Position numbers and translations under genes: made by a program. Below the pieces are notes generated by a model. The model did not search any database. It worked only from the letters and a program-made list of their open reading frames with translations, and was not told the DNA's origin. A stretch of 6,512 bases of DNA from an uncultured Chromatiaceae bacterium (GTDB taxonomy: Bacteria > Pseudomonadota > Gammaproteobacteria > Enterobacterales > Alteromonadaceae): positions 1 to 6,512 of the forward strand of contig CAMLNG010000219.1 of NCBI GenBank assembly GCA_946481195.1, written 5' to 3'. This document shows positions 1-6,442 of the stretch, one piece after another (positions within the stretch are counted from its first letter, which is position 1; each line of letters starts with the position of its first letter).

Positions 1-557
1 CACCAACTGATTGTGTCCATCTGGCGATCAGTCAGCTTTGTGACAAAACGCCTGATTTGGTGGTCGCGGGTATTAATCATGGCGCCAATCTTGGCGATGA
101 CGTGTTGTATTCCGGCACTGTTGCCGCCGCCACTGAAGGCCGCCATCTGGGGCTGCCGGCCATTGCCGTGTCGCTGGCCAGCCGCGATGAAGAGCATTTC
201 GCTACCGCCGCATATGTCACGGTCAAAGTGATCCAGCAGCTGAAATCGCACCCGCTGCCAGCCGACCAAATTCTCAATATCAATGTCCCCGGAGTCCCGC
301 TGAGTGAACTGAAAGGCATTCAGGTGACGCGGCTTGGCCGGCGTCACAAGGCTGAAACCATGACCAGTACTACTGACCCCTGGGGCCGGCGCATTTTCTG
401 GTACGGCTCCTTGGGCCCGGAACTTGACGCCGGTGACGGCACCGATTTTTATGCTATTGCCAACGGTTATGCTTCTGTCACGCCGCTGCAAATTGATATG
501 ACCGCCTATCGCAGTCTGCAACCGCTGCAGCAATGGCTGGAAGGAATCCGCTTCTGA
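1..557 (+). CDS. surE: 5'/3'-nucleotidase SurE, C-terminal part (5' end outside window)
   Basis: Survival protein SurE, a metal-dependent nucleoside 5'/3'-monophosphate phosphatase of the cytoplasm. The reading frame is open from the first base (codons in phase from position 3) and ends at TGA 555-557, giving about 184 residues of a family usually near 250. The missing N-terminus would hold the Asp-Asp metal-binding motif. Visible family signatures are PTDCVHLA at the window start, then [14 protein letters not shown] (60-101), whose Asn is a likely metal ligand, and [15 protein letters not shown] just after it. The tail has ILNINVP and VTRLGRRH, both as in E. coli SurE. The usual Ser of SGIN is Ala here. 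It overlaps pcm by one base, the classical surE-pcm pair. A TTG at 57 is internal to the gene and not a start. Confidence 0.96.
   Translation, partial: PTDCVHLAISQLCDKTPDLVVAGINHGANLGDDVLYSGTVAAATEGRHLGLPAIAVSLASRDEEHFATAAYVTVKVIQQLKSHPLPADQILNINVPGVPLSELKGIQVTRLGRRHKAETMTSTTDPWGRRIFWYGSLGPELDAGDGTDFYAIANGYASVTPLQIDMTAYRSLQPLQQWLEGIRF
541..546 (+). promoter_or_regulatory. Ribosome binding site of pcm
   Basis: AAGGAA lies inside the last codons of surE, ten bases before the ATG at 557. It supports that start over the in-frame ATG at 533, which lies upstream of this site. Confidence 0.6.
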
Positions 558-1213
558 TGGCTGTTGTTACTTCCCGCAGCGCCCAGGTGCTGGCGCAAAA
601 ACTCCAGGCTGATGGCATTAAATCGGCCGAGGTGTTACAGGCGATTGCACAAACGCCACGCCATCATTTTGTTGAAATGGTTTTAGCGCATAAAGCTTAT
701 GAAAATACCGCGTTGCCAATTGGCCAGGGCCAGACCATTTCGCAGCCGTATATTGTCGCGCGGATGACCGAGTTGTTGTTGCAGGCCAATAGTGATGGCA
801 CGCCATGGCAGCCGAAAAAAGTGTTGGAGATTGGCACTGGTTCCGGTTATCAGACCGCCATTCTGGCGCGGTTATTTCCGCAGGTCTGTACTGTGGAACG
901 GATCAAGTCATTGCAGTTTCAGGCCAAACGCCGGCTACATCAGCTGGATTTGCACAATGTGGCGATGAAACATGGTGACGGCTGGCTGGGTTGGCAGAGT
1001 AAAGCCCCTTTTGATTGCATTATTGTCACTGCAGCGCCAACACAGGTGCCGGATGCTTTGTTGCACCAACTGGTGGATGGCGGACGTTTAGTGATCCCGG
1101 TGGGAGCGCAGGAACAAATGCTCAGGGTCTATACCCGTCAGCAGGATGCTTATCCGTCGACGGATGTCGAGGCGGTACGGTTTGTGCCTTTAGTGCCGGG
1201 TGAACTGGCCTGA
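557..1213 (+). CDS. pcm: Protein-L-isoaspartate O-methyltransferase
   Basis: Uses S-adenosylmethionine to methylate L-isoaspartyl residues in aged proteins, starting their repair; cytoplasmic and linked to stationary-phase survival. With the ATG at 557 the protein has 218 residues (E. coli Pcm has 208). Seen: the substrate-site motif [13 protein letters not shown] (52-64), SAM motif [14 protein letters not shown] (89-101), VCTVERI (110-116), [11 protein letters not shown] (151-161), GGRLVIPVG (175-183), and the C-terminal [12 protein letters not shown] typical of the family. An in-frame ATG at 533 would add eight residues, but 557 is preferred: it overlaps the surE stop as TGATG, has AAGGA ten bases upstream, and gives the usual N-terminus. 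Translational coupling to surE is likely (inference). Confidence 0.96.
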   Translation: MAVVTSRSAQVLAQKLQADGIKSAEVLQAIAQTPRHHFVEMVLAHKAYENTALPIGQGQTISQPYIVARMTELLLQANSDGTPWQPKKVLEIGTGSGYQTAILARLFPQVCTVERIKSLQFQAKRRLHQLDLHNVAMKHGDGWLGWQSKAPFDCIIVTAAPTQVPDALLHQLVDGGRLVIPVGAQEQMLRVYTRQQDAYPSTDVEAVRFVPLVPGELA

Positions 1214-1222
1214 TTGATTGTT

Positions 1223-1227
1223 AGGAG
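1223..1227 (+). promoter_or_regulatory. Ribosome binding site deciding the TTG start of yqaA
   Basis: AGGAG is a strong Shine-Dalgarno sequence six bases before TTG 1234. The next in-frame ATG (1252) is 24 bases away, too far for this site, so the non-ATG start is favoured. Confidence 0.7.
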
Positions 1228-1233
1228 TTTTGT

Positions 1234-1812
1234 TTGCGAATTTTTCAGTGGATGTATGACAAAGCGCTGGTGTGGGCAAAACACCGCCACGCCGAGCGTT
1301 ATTTATTTGGCTTGAGCTTTACTGAGTCGGTGATTTTTCCTATTCCGCCCGATGTGATGCTGGCCCCGATGGCACTGGCGCACCCGGAAAGGGCCTGGCG
1401 TCTGGCCTGGCTGACCACTTTAGCCTCAGTGTTAGGTGGTATCTTCGGTTATTGGCTTGGTTATTTGTTATATGAACCTGTGGTGCTGCCATTTATTCAG
1501 TATATGGGTTATCAGGAAACTTTTGCTTTAGTCGAGCGTTGGTTTAATGAATATGGCGTCTGGGTGGTGTTTATCGCCGGTTTCTCACCGATCCCTTATA
1601 AGCTGTTTACTGTTGGTGCCGGCTTAATGCATATGGCGTTTTTGCCTTTTGTCATCGCGTCATTTATCGGCCGGGCCAGCCGGTTTTTCCTGGTGGCCGG
1701 CCTGATGTACTGGGGGGGAGCACGGATGCAGGCCAAGTTGCGCGAAATCGTTGATATTTTGGGCTGGGGCACAGTCGCCATCGGCGGCCTGGCGTATCTG
1801 ATTTATGGCTGA
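1234..1812 (+). CDS. yqaA: YqaA-type DedA/VTT-domain inner-membrane protein (TTG start)
   Basis: Integral inner-membrane protein of the YqaA branch of the SNARE-associated/DedA (VTT) family. Members of the wider DedA family are implicated in lipid-carrier flipping and envelope homeostasis; the YqaA role itself is not established. The 192-residue protein has hydrophobic stretches around residues 58-80, 108-130, 134-158 and 176-191. It has the family-like re-entrant motif FTESVIFPIPPD (29-40; Glu31, Pro37, Pro39) and a second one, AGFSPIPYK (115-123). The start is TTG at 1234, six bases after AGGAG (1223-1227); an in-frame ATG at 1252 lacks as good a ribosome site. The gene sits 20 bases after pcm and overlaps nlpD by eight bases, a position typical of several marine or aquatic gammaproteobacteria. 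A G7 run at 1712-1718 lies in the Tyr-Trp-Gly-Gly codons without breaking the frame. Confidence 0.88.
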   Translation: MRIFQWMYDKALVWAKHRHAERYLFGLSFTESVIFPIPPDVMLAPMALAHPERAWRLAWLTTLASVLGGIFGYWLGYLLYEPVVLPFIQYMGYQETFALVERWFNEYGVWVVFIAGFSPIPYKLFTVGAGLMHMAFLPFVIASFIGRASRFFLVAGLMYWGGARMQAKLREIVDILGWGTVAIGGLAYLIYG

Positions 1813-2680
1813 TCACCTGCAACAAGTTCAGGCCGGGGGAGATAGTAGTCGTGTCAGTTACGTAAGACTGACCTTATGGCTCTGCCTGCTGCTCTCCGGT
1901 TGTGGCGTCAACAACAGTCCGGCGCCGGTAGACAGCTGGCAAAGCCGCAAATCGACCAGCAAAATATCGCAGGCCGATACCTATCAGGTGAAAAGCGGCG
2001 ACACGTTATTTTCGATTGCCTTTCGTAACGGGATGGATTACAGGAGCCTGGCCCGGCTGAACCGCATTGCCGAACCTTACACCATTTATGTCGGCCAAAT
2101 TCTGGTTGTTTCAAACAATAGTACAGAGGCTGGCAGCGGGCGTAACCCGGTCACGACAAGCCTCAAATCAAATAAGAACTATTCAAATTCAAACAGTTCG
2201 GACACTGCATCAAAAAGCGCTAAAGTAGTTGCACCGCAAAATCAAAAGCGTTATGGTCAAAATGAACGGGTCGAAGAACCCGAAAAAACCGCAAACAGTA
2301 CCATTAATGGAAACGTTCGGCAATGGCATTGGCCAGTGAAAGGCCCGATATTGGCGAAATTTTCCAGTCAGGAACACGGTAACAAAGGTCTTGATATTGG
2401 TGGTGCTTACGGGACACCGGTTAAAGCGGCAGCGGCAGGGCAGGTGGTATACGCCGGCAATGCACTGCGGGGTTACGGCAACTTAATTATCATCAAACAT
2501 AATGACGATTTTTTAAGTGCTTATGCTCACAATCACCGTTTGTTGGTGAAAGAACGCGAATCGGTGGCAGCAGGACAGACCATCGCTGAAATGGGCAATT
2601 CCGATGCAGACCGTATACAGCTGCATTTTGAAATCCGCTATCGGGGTAAATCTGTCGATCCGCTGCGTTATCTGAAATAA
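1805..2680 (+). CDS. nlpD: Murein hydrolase activator NlpD, LysM + degenerate LytM lipoprotein
   Basis: Outer-membrane lipoprotein that activates the septal amidase AmiC during daughter-cell separation (role known from E. coli NlpD). Of 291 residues, 17-33 form a lipoprotein signal peptide with lipobox LSGC (Cys33, followed by Gly, compatible with outer-membrane sorting). LysM peptidoglycan binding covers about 59-102 (YQVKSGDTLFSIA, ending YVGQILVV). A low-complexity Ser/Asn/Lys linker spans about 103-172, and an M23/LytM domain about 180-289. The LytM domain lacks zinc ligands: HxGxD reads NKGLD (193-197), and the HxH motif reads QLH (272-274), so it should be non-catalytic, as in E. coli. 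The ATG at 1805 overlaps the yqaA end by eight bases; there is no alternative ATG, GTG or TTG before the signal peptide, and no strong Shine-Dalgarno, so coupling is likely. The E. coli rpoS promoter lies inside nlpD; one here is possible but I could not pin one down. Confidence 0.95.
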   Translation: MADHLQQVQAGGDSSRVSYVRLTLWLCLLLSGCGVNNSPAPVDSWQSRKSTSKISQADTYQVKSGDTLFSIAFRNGMDYRSLARLNRIAEPYTIYVGQILVVSNNSTEAGSGRNPVTTSLKSNKNYSNSNSSDTASKSAKVVAPQNQKRYGQNERVEEPEKTANSTINGNVRQWHWPVKGPILAKFSSQEHGNKGLDIGGAYGTPVKAAAAGQVVYAGNALRGYGNLIIIKHNDDFLSAYAHNHRLLVKERESVAAGQTIAEMGNSDADRIQLHFEIRYRGKSVDPLRYLK

Positions 2681-2758
2681 ATAACAGCACACAATCGCAT
2701 CATTGAAGAATGGATTTCTGGCACTGACGCGTGACCCTTGCAGATCTGGGAGACGGAT
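2681..2758 (+). other. nlpD-rpoS intergenic leader
   Basis: This 78-base gap holds no hairpin followed by a T run, so readthrough from nlpD into rpoS is expected. It would form the proximal part of the rpoS 5' untranslated region. No convincing -35/-10 pair or small-RNA pairing hairpin was found by eye. Confidence 0.5.
2748..2752 (+). promoter_or_regulatory. Ribosome binding site of rpoS
   Basis: GGGAG six bases before ATG 2759. It lies downstream of the alternative TTG start (2738) and so decides in favour of 2759. Confidence 0.65.
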
Positions 2759-3757
2759 ATGGGACAAAAAGATGAAGATGAAGTAGTTGATTTCAAGGAA
2801 GCGGAATTGACAGAAGACGTGGCAATGCTGGATGACGATGCAGCAGAGCCGGATATGGCAAGCCTCGCGGCTGAAGAAGATAACACACCCGACGATGTGT
2901 TCACCCGTGACGACAGTCAACGTGCGATGGACGCAACTCAAATCTACCTTGGCGAAATCGGTTTCTCGCCGTTACTCAGCGCTGAAGAAGAAGTCTACTT
3001 TTCCCGTTTAGCCTTAAGAGGCGATGCATCAGCCCGCAAACGCATGATTGAAAGTAATTTACGGTTGGTGGTGAAAATCGCCCGGCGTTATATCAATCGT
3101 GGTTTAGCCCTGCTTGATTTGATTGAAGAAGGCAATTTGGGCCTTATTCGCGCTGTGGAAAAGTTTGACCCGGAACGCGGTTTCCGTTTCTCGACTTACG
3201 CCACCTGGTGGATCCGCCAGACCATAGAGCGCGCCATCATGAACCAAACCCGCACTATCCGGTTGCCGATTCATGTGGTGAAAGAGCTGAATATTTATTT
3301 ACGCGCAGCCCGCGAATTATCGCAGCGGCTGGACCATGAGCCGACGCCGGAAGAAATTGCTGCCGCCTTAGACCGCCCGGTCGAAGAAGTGCGCAAAATG
3401 CTGAAGCTGAATGAAAAAATCACTTCAGTCGACACGCCGGTGGCTGGTTCTTCGGAAAAACAACTGCTGGATATTCTGGCGGATGAAAAAGAACTGGGCC
3501 CCGAAACTGAACTGCAGGATGCCGATATCCGGCAGCATCTGGTGGTCTGGCTGGAAGAGCTGAATCCAAAACAACGCGAAGTATTGGCCCGGCGTTTTGG
3601 TTTGCTCGGTTATGAACCTTCAACTTTAGAAGATGTTGGCCGCGAAATTGGCCTGACCCGCGAACGGGTGCGGCAAATTCAGGTTGAGGCGCTGCGCCGG
3701 CTGCGTGAAATCGTCACGCATCAGGGGCTGAACATCGAGACGCTGTTTCAGGAATAG
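2759..3757 (+). CDS. rpoS: RNA polymerase sigma factor RpoS (sigma-38)
   Basis: Group 2 sigma-70-family factor, master regulator of stationary phase and general stress. The 332-residue protein (E. coli 330) has a very acidic N-terminus (residues 1-55). Region 1.2 begins at [16 protein letters not shown] (58-73). The core of region 2 spans about 92-165 ([17 protein letters not shown], then [18 protein letters not shown], then [16 protein letters not shown]). Region 3 begins at [10 protein letters not shown] (169-178), and region 4 holds [20 protein letters not shown] (267-286) and the helix-turn-helix [19 protein letters not shown] (290-308). Lys175 aligns with the E. coli turnover-element lysine (Lys173) recognised by RssB, so ClpXP-type turnover is plausible (inference). 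The ATG at 2759 is chosen because GGGAG (2748-2752) is six bases upstream; an in-frame TTG at 2738 is a weaker start. It is followed by a strong terminator. Confidence 0.98.
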   Translation: MGQKDEDEVVDFKEAELTEDVAMLDDDAAEPDMASLAAEEDNTPDDVFTRDDSQRAMDATQIYLGEIGFSPLLSAEEEVYFSRLALRGDASARKRMIESNLRLVVKIARRYINRGLALLDLIEEGNLGLIRAVEKFDPERGFRFSTYATWWIRQTIERAIMNQTRTIRLPIHVVKELNIYLRAARELSQRLDHEPTPEEIAAALDRPVEEVRKMLKLNEKITSVDTPVAGSSEKQLLDILADEKELGPETELQDADIRQHLVVWLEELNPKQREVLARRFGLLGYEPSTLEDVGREIGLTRERVRQIQVEALRRLREIVTHQGLNIETLFQE

Positions 3758-3773
3758 CCCTGTAATGGCATAG

Positions 3774-3804
3774 AAAAAGCGGGCATTGCCCGCTTTTTGC
3801 TTTT
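3774..3804 (+). terminator. Intrinsic (Rho-independent) terminator of the rpoS transcript
   Basis: A perfect stem GCGGGC (3779-3784) / GCCCGC (3788-3793) with an ATT loop is extended by A5 (3774-3778) pairing with T5 (3794-3798). It is followed by GCTTTT, so the T-rich tail is present. It lies 16 bases after the rpoS stop. The A-T flanks make it partly symmetric, but no convergent gene is present, so its main use should be ending the surE-rpoS transcript(s). Confidence 0.92.
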
Positions 3805-3881
3805 GCACTGCACTGTACTGAACATATTCTGCAGGCATCACACCCGACTCAGTGCTTTCACTCCCTCAGACTTTAGCCGCT

Positions 3882-3901
3882 CAGCCTGAGTTTTCAGGCT
3901 G
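3882..3901 (+). repeat. 8-bp inverted repeat abutting the -24 promoter element
   Basis: CAGCCTGA (3882-3889) and TCAGGCTG (3894-3901) are perfect reverse complements around a GTTT loop. The right arm runs into the first G of the -24 GG. CAGGCT recurs ten bases later (3905-3910). It could be a protein operator. It is not terminator-like, because no T run follows. Function is unknown. Confidence 0.6.
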
Positions 3902-3915
3902 GCACAGGCTTTGCT
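3900..3915 (+). promoter_or_regulatory. Predicted sigma-54 (RpoN) -24/-12 promoter
   Basis: TGGCACAGGCTTTGCT matches the sigma-54 consensus TGGCAC-R-N4-TTGC-W at every specified position. It has the invariant GG (3901-3902), N10, GC (3913-3914) spacing. Transcription would start around 3926, leaving a leader of about 78 bases before ATG 4004. It is correctly oriented and lies between a terminator and the operon it would drive. An enhancer-binding activator would be required; its site is not identified. Match seen directly; activity is inferred. Confidence 0.72.
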
Positions 3916-4003
3916 CCATCACGGTTATCTGCGCGTTTTTGCACCAAAACAGCGTGCCAAGGTTACAGACGCAGAGATACCGGACAAATAGCGGAGTGAC
4001 AGC

Positions 4004-5452
4004 ATGGGGCAGAGTTTCAGCGGATATCCGCAATTAATGGATTGTTTCGATGAGCTGGTGTCGCCACTCGGCACCGCCAGAGCGCCGGCCACGGCCATCG
4101 CCCGCTTTATCGAGCGGCATGGTACTGCTGAATTATTACGCCGCCAGCAGCAGCTGGACCAGACAATCCGCAGTATGGGCGTGTGTTTCACCTTATACAA
4201 CGAAGGCCAGAATATCGACCGCGCCTGGCCGCTGGATGTAATGCCCCGCACCATTCCTCTCAGTGAATGGCGTCGCACCAGTGCCGGCTTGATGCAAAGG
4301 CTGCAGGCGCTGAATTTGTTTATCGATGATTTGTACCACGACCAGCGCATTTTGCGCGCTGGCATAGTGCCGGCCGAATTAGTGCTGCAATCGCGCAATT
4401 TTCTTGCACCATGTCGGGGCGTGTCGCCCCCTTTTGGCGTCTGGTCCCATATCTGTGGCACCGATTTAGTCCGCGACGAGCAAGGTCGTTTTCTGGTACT
4501 GGAAGATAACCTGCGGGTACCAAGCGGGGTGTCTTACATGCTGGAAAACCGCACCGTGATGAAACGGGTGTTCCCGGAACTGTTTGCTGATTCGACCATA
4601 GTGCCGGTGGATGATTATCCGCATCAACTGTGGAAGATGCTGGCATCCCTGTCGCCAAGGCCTGGCGATGTGCCTTGTATTGTGCTGCTGACCCCGGGTA
4701 TTTATAACTCTGCCTATTTTGAACACAGTTATCTGGCACAGCAAATGGGTATAGAGCTGGTCGAAAATACCGACTTGCAGGTAGAGGCAAACGGCGTGTA
4801 TTTGCGCACGCTCAATGGTTTAGCGCGGGTTGATGTGATTTACCGCCGCGTGGACGATATTTTCCTCGACCCGACCGTATTCAGACCCGACTCTGTGCTG
4901 GGTGTACCCGGACTGTTTCAGGCCTGGGCCAAAGGGCAGGTCGCTATTGCCAATGCACCGGGCTCAGGTGTCGCTGACGATAAAGTGATTTATGCCTATG
5001 TGCCGCAAATCATTGAATATTACCTTGGCGAAAAGCCCCTGATCGACAACGTACCGACTTATCTTTGTTCTGACGAACAGCAAAAAGCTTATGTGCTCGC
5101 CAACCTCGACAAACTCGTGGTGAAACCGGCCAATGAATCCGGTGGCTACGGCATTTTGATTGGCCCCCGTGCCACAGATGCGGAGCGGGCTTTGACTGCC
5201 GCTGCCATCGCCAAAGATCCGCGAAATTTTGTCGCACAACCTACTTTGCAGTTATCGACCGCACCGACTTTGTGTGACGGTGTGCTGGAGCCACGTCATC
5301 TGGATCTGCGGCCCTTTGTACTGCAGGGGCGGGATTTGTATTGCAGTACCGGTGGTTTAAGCCGGGTCGCGCTGCGTCGCGGCTCACTGGTGGTCAATTC
5401 TTCCCAGGGCGGTGGCAGTAAAGATACCTGGATCATCAATGATGAGGTGTAA
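4004..5452 (+). CDS. Circularly permuted type 2 ATP-grasp protein (DUF404/DUF407-like)
   Basis: 482-residue protein of the circularly permuted ATP-grasp family, related to glutathionylspermidine-synthase-like ligases. Members are predicted to join a carboxylate to an amine using ATP; the substrate is unknown. Visible family motifs: YNEGQNIDRAWPLDVMPRTI (65-84), FIDDLYHDQRIL (106-117), LEDNLRVPSGVSYMLENR (166-183), YRRVDDIFLDP (280-290), NAPGSGVADDK (317-327), the nucleotide-binding segment VVKPANESGGYGI (372-384), LDLRPFVLQG (433-442) and the C-terminal SSQGGGSKDTW (466-476). The basic, acidic and Gly-rich residues expected of an active ATP-grasp fold are present, so it should be catalytic (inference). 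ATG 4004 follows GGAG (3993-3996) by seven bases. The stop is three bases before the alpha-E gene, its usual partner. No signal peptide; cytoplasmic. Probably sigma-54-driven. Confidence 0.93.
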   Translation: MGQSFSGYPQLMDCFDELVSPLGTARAPATAIARFIERHGTAELLRRQQQLDQTIRSMGVCFTLYNEGQNIDRAWPLDVMPRTIPLSEWRRTSAGLMQRLQALNLFIDDLYHDQRILRAGIVPAELVLQSRNFLAPCRGVSPPFGVWSHICGTDLVRDEQGRFLVLEDNLRVPSGVSYMLENRTVMKRVFPELFADSTIVPVDDYPHQLWKMLASLSPRPGDVPCIVLLTPGIYNSAYFEHSYLAQQMGIELVENTDLQVEANGVYLRTLNGLARVDVIYRRVDDIFLDPTVFRPDSVLGVPGLFQAWAKGQVAIANAPGSGVADDKVIYAYVPQIIEYYLGEKPLIDNVPTYLCSDEQQKAYVLANLDKLVVKPANESGGYGILIGPRATDAERALTAAAIAKDPRNFVAQPTLQLSTAPTLCDGVLEPRHLDLRPFVLQGRDLYCSTGGLSRVALRRGSLVVNSSQGGGSKDTWIINDEV

Positions 5453-5455
5453 AGC

Positions 5456-6424
5456 ATGTTATTAAAATCCGTAGATCACGTGTTTTGGCTTGGCCGTTAT
5501 CTGGAACGGCTGGACGATACTGCCCGGCTGATTAACGCCACCAGCCATGTATTGATTGACAGCCACCAGGATACCCAGTTCGGCTGGCCGATTTTACTCG
5601 AGGTTTTAGGGCAGGACAGCGCTGCGCTGTTAGCAAAGTTTCAGCAAAGCGACACGCCGCTGACGCTCGCTGAAACCGAGCGCGCGGTGATGGCTTGCCT
5701 GATTAATGCACCGGATAGCCCGGTTTCCATTCGGGCCACCAGCGCAGCTCTCAAACAAAATGCCCGCACACTGCGACCTTTAATCCCGCGTGATATGTGG
5801 GAAGAACTCAATGCGCTGGATTTGTTTTTGCAGCAGCATTGCAGTACTGCAGTGAGCCGACAGCAGCGTTATCAGTTGATGGCTGAAGTCAGCCGGCGCT
5901 GTCAGATGGTGGTGGGCGTACTGGATGGCACTATGCTGCGCGGCGATGCCTTTGATGTTTTTAACATTGGGCGGCACCTGGAGCGGGCGGACATGACGAC
6001 CCGGATCATGGATGTACTGGTGTTACAGCAATTACAGCCGACGCAAATCAAAAGACCAAAATTCCGCTGGTTGTCGGTGCTTAATGCGCTGGGTGGGATG
6101 GAATCGTACCAATATTATCTGGCCCATCAGAAAGGCGATGTGGATGCGATTGATTATCTGCTGACCTATGCGGATTTTCCGCGCTCAATCAGTTATTGTC
6201 TGAACCGGGTGGCGGCGTCGGCTAAAGCGCTGCCGCATGCCGGTGCTATTCTCGCGCAGCTGCAACAAGTGCAGACGCTGCTGAAGCCACAAGCGCTGGC
6301 GGAGCTTTCGACGGTGCAGTTGCATAGTCTGATTGATGAACTGCAGGCTGGCATCATGAGCCTGCATCAGCAAATTTTAGCGCCATGCCTGCAACCGGCA
6401 GCTGTGGTGCAATTGTCGGCCTGA
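5456..6424 (+). CDS. Alpha-E domain protein (DUF403)
   Basis: 322-residue, largely helical cytoplasmic protein of the alpha-E family, which almost always accompanies circularly permuted ATP-grasp proteins; no biochemical function is firmly known. The N-terminal signature FWLGRYLERLDDTARL (10-25) is typical. A second copy, FNIGRHLERADMTTRI (169-184), repeats F-x-x-G-R-x-L-E-R-x-D-x-T-x-R, pointing to an internal duplication. Further conserved-looking segments are WEELNALDLFL (115-125), LNALGGMESYQYYL (209-222) and FPRSISYCLNR (241-251). ATG 5456 is preceded by GAGG (5444-5447) lying within the end of the ATP-grasp gene, so the two are probably cotranslated. Likely a partner or scaffold for the ATP-grasp enzyme (inference from constant gene neighbourhood). 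Confidence 0.93.
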   Translation: MLLKSVDHVFWLGRYLERLDDTARLINATSHVLIDSHQDTQFGWPILLEVLGQDSAALLAKFQQSDTPLTLAETERAVMACLINAPDSPVSIRATSAALKQNARTLRPLIPRDMWEELNALDLFLQQHCSTAVSRQQRYQLMAEVSRRCQMVVGVLDGTMLRGDAFDVFNIGRHLERADMTTRIMDVLVLQQLQPTQIKRPKFRWLSVLNALGGMESYQYYLAHQKGDVDAIDYLLTYADFPRSISYCLNRVAASAKALPHAGAILAQLQQVQTLLKPQALAELSTVQLHSLIDELQAGIMSLHQQILAPCLQPAAVVQLSA

Positions 6425-6442
6425 ACCTAACAAGGAATTGCA

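Larger units (their letters stand above)
3758..4003 (+). other. Intergenic regulatory region between rpoS and the ATP-grasp operon
   Basis: This 246-base gap contains the rpoS terminator and three ACTG units at 5-base spacing (3807-3820). It also contains an 8-bp inverted repeat (3882-3901), a sigma-54-type promoter (3900-3915), an imperfect GCAC-N9-GTGC dyad (3941-3957) and the ribosome site GGAG (3993-3996) of the next gene. Short reading frames here (for example 3852-4037) lack a ribosome site and family resemblance and are not called. Confidence 0.7.

Noticed and set aside
533..556. ATG at 533 as the pcm start
   Set aside because: It lies upstream of the AAGGA ribosome site and would lengthen the surE overlap; the TGATG junction at 557 is the better start.
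2719..2734. TGGCACTG motif upstream of rpoS as a second sigma-54 promoter
   Set aside because: The -24-like half is present, but the GC at the required -12 position is replaced by TG, and TTGC is absent; not a valid element.
2738..2758. TTG at 2738 as the rpoS start
   Set aside because: It would add seven residues, but the strong GGGAG site lies after it and is correctly spaced for ATG 2759.
2513..2941. 142-codon open frame on the minus strand across the nlpD-rpoS junction
   Set aside because: Antisense to two confidently identified genes, rich in Cys/His/Phe as expected for a shadow frame, and with no family resemblance.
3804..3820. ACTG tandem units as a CRISPR-like or microsatellite repeat
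   Set aside because: Only three imperfect short units; too small to be an array, and no spacer structure is present.
3852..4037. Short + strand open frame in the intergenic region
   Set aside because: No ribosome site, spans the sigma-54-type promoter and runs into the ATP-grasp gene in another frame; unlikely to be translated.
3925..4461. 178-codon open frame on the minus strand
   Set aside because: It lies almost wholly antisense to the well-supported ATP-grasp gene and its translation is Arg/Ser/Cys-rich with no recognisable domain; a shadow frame.
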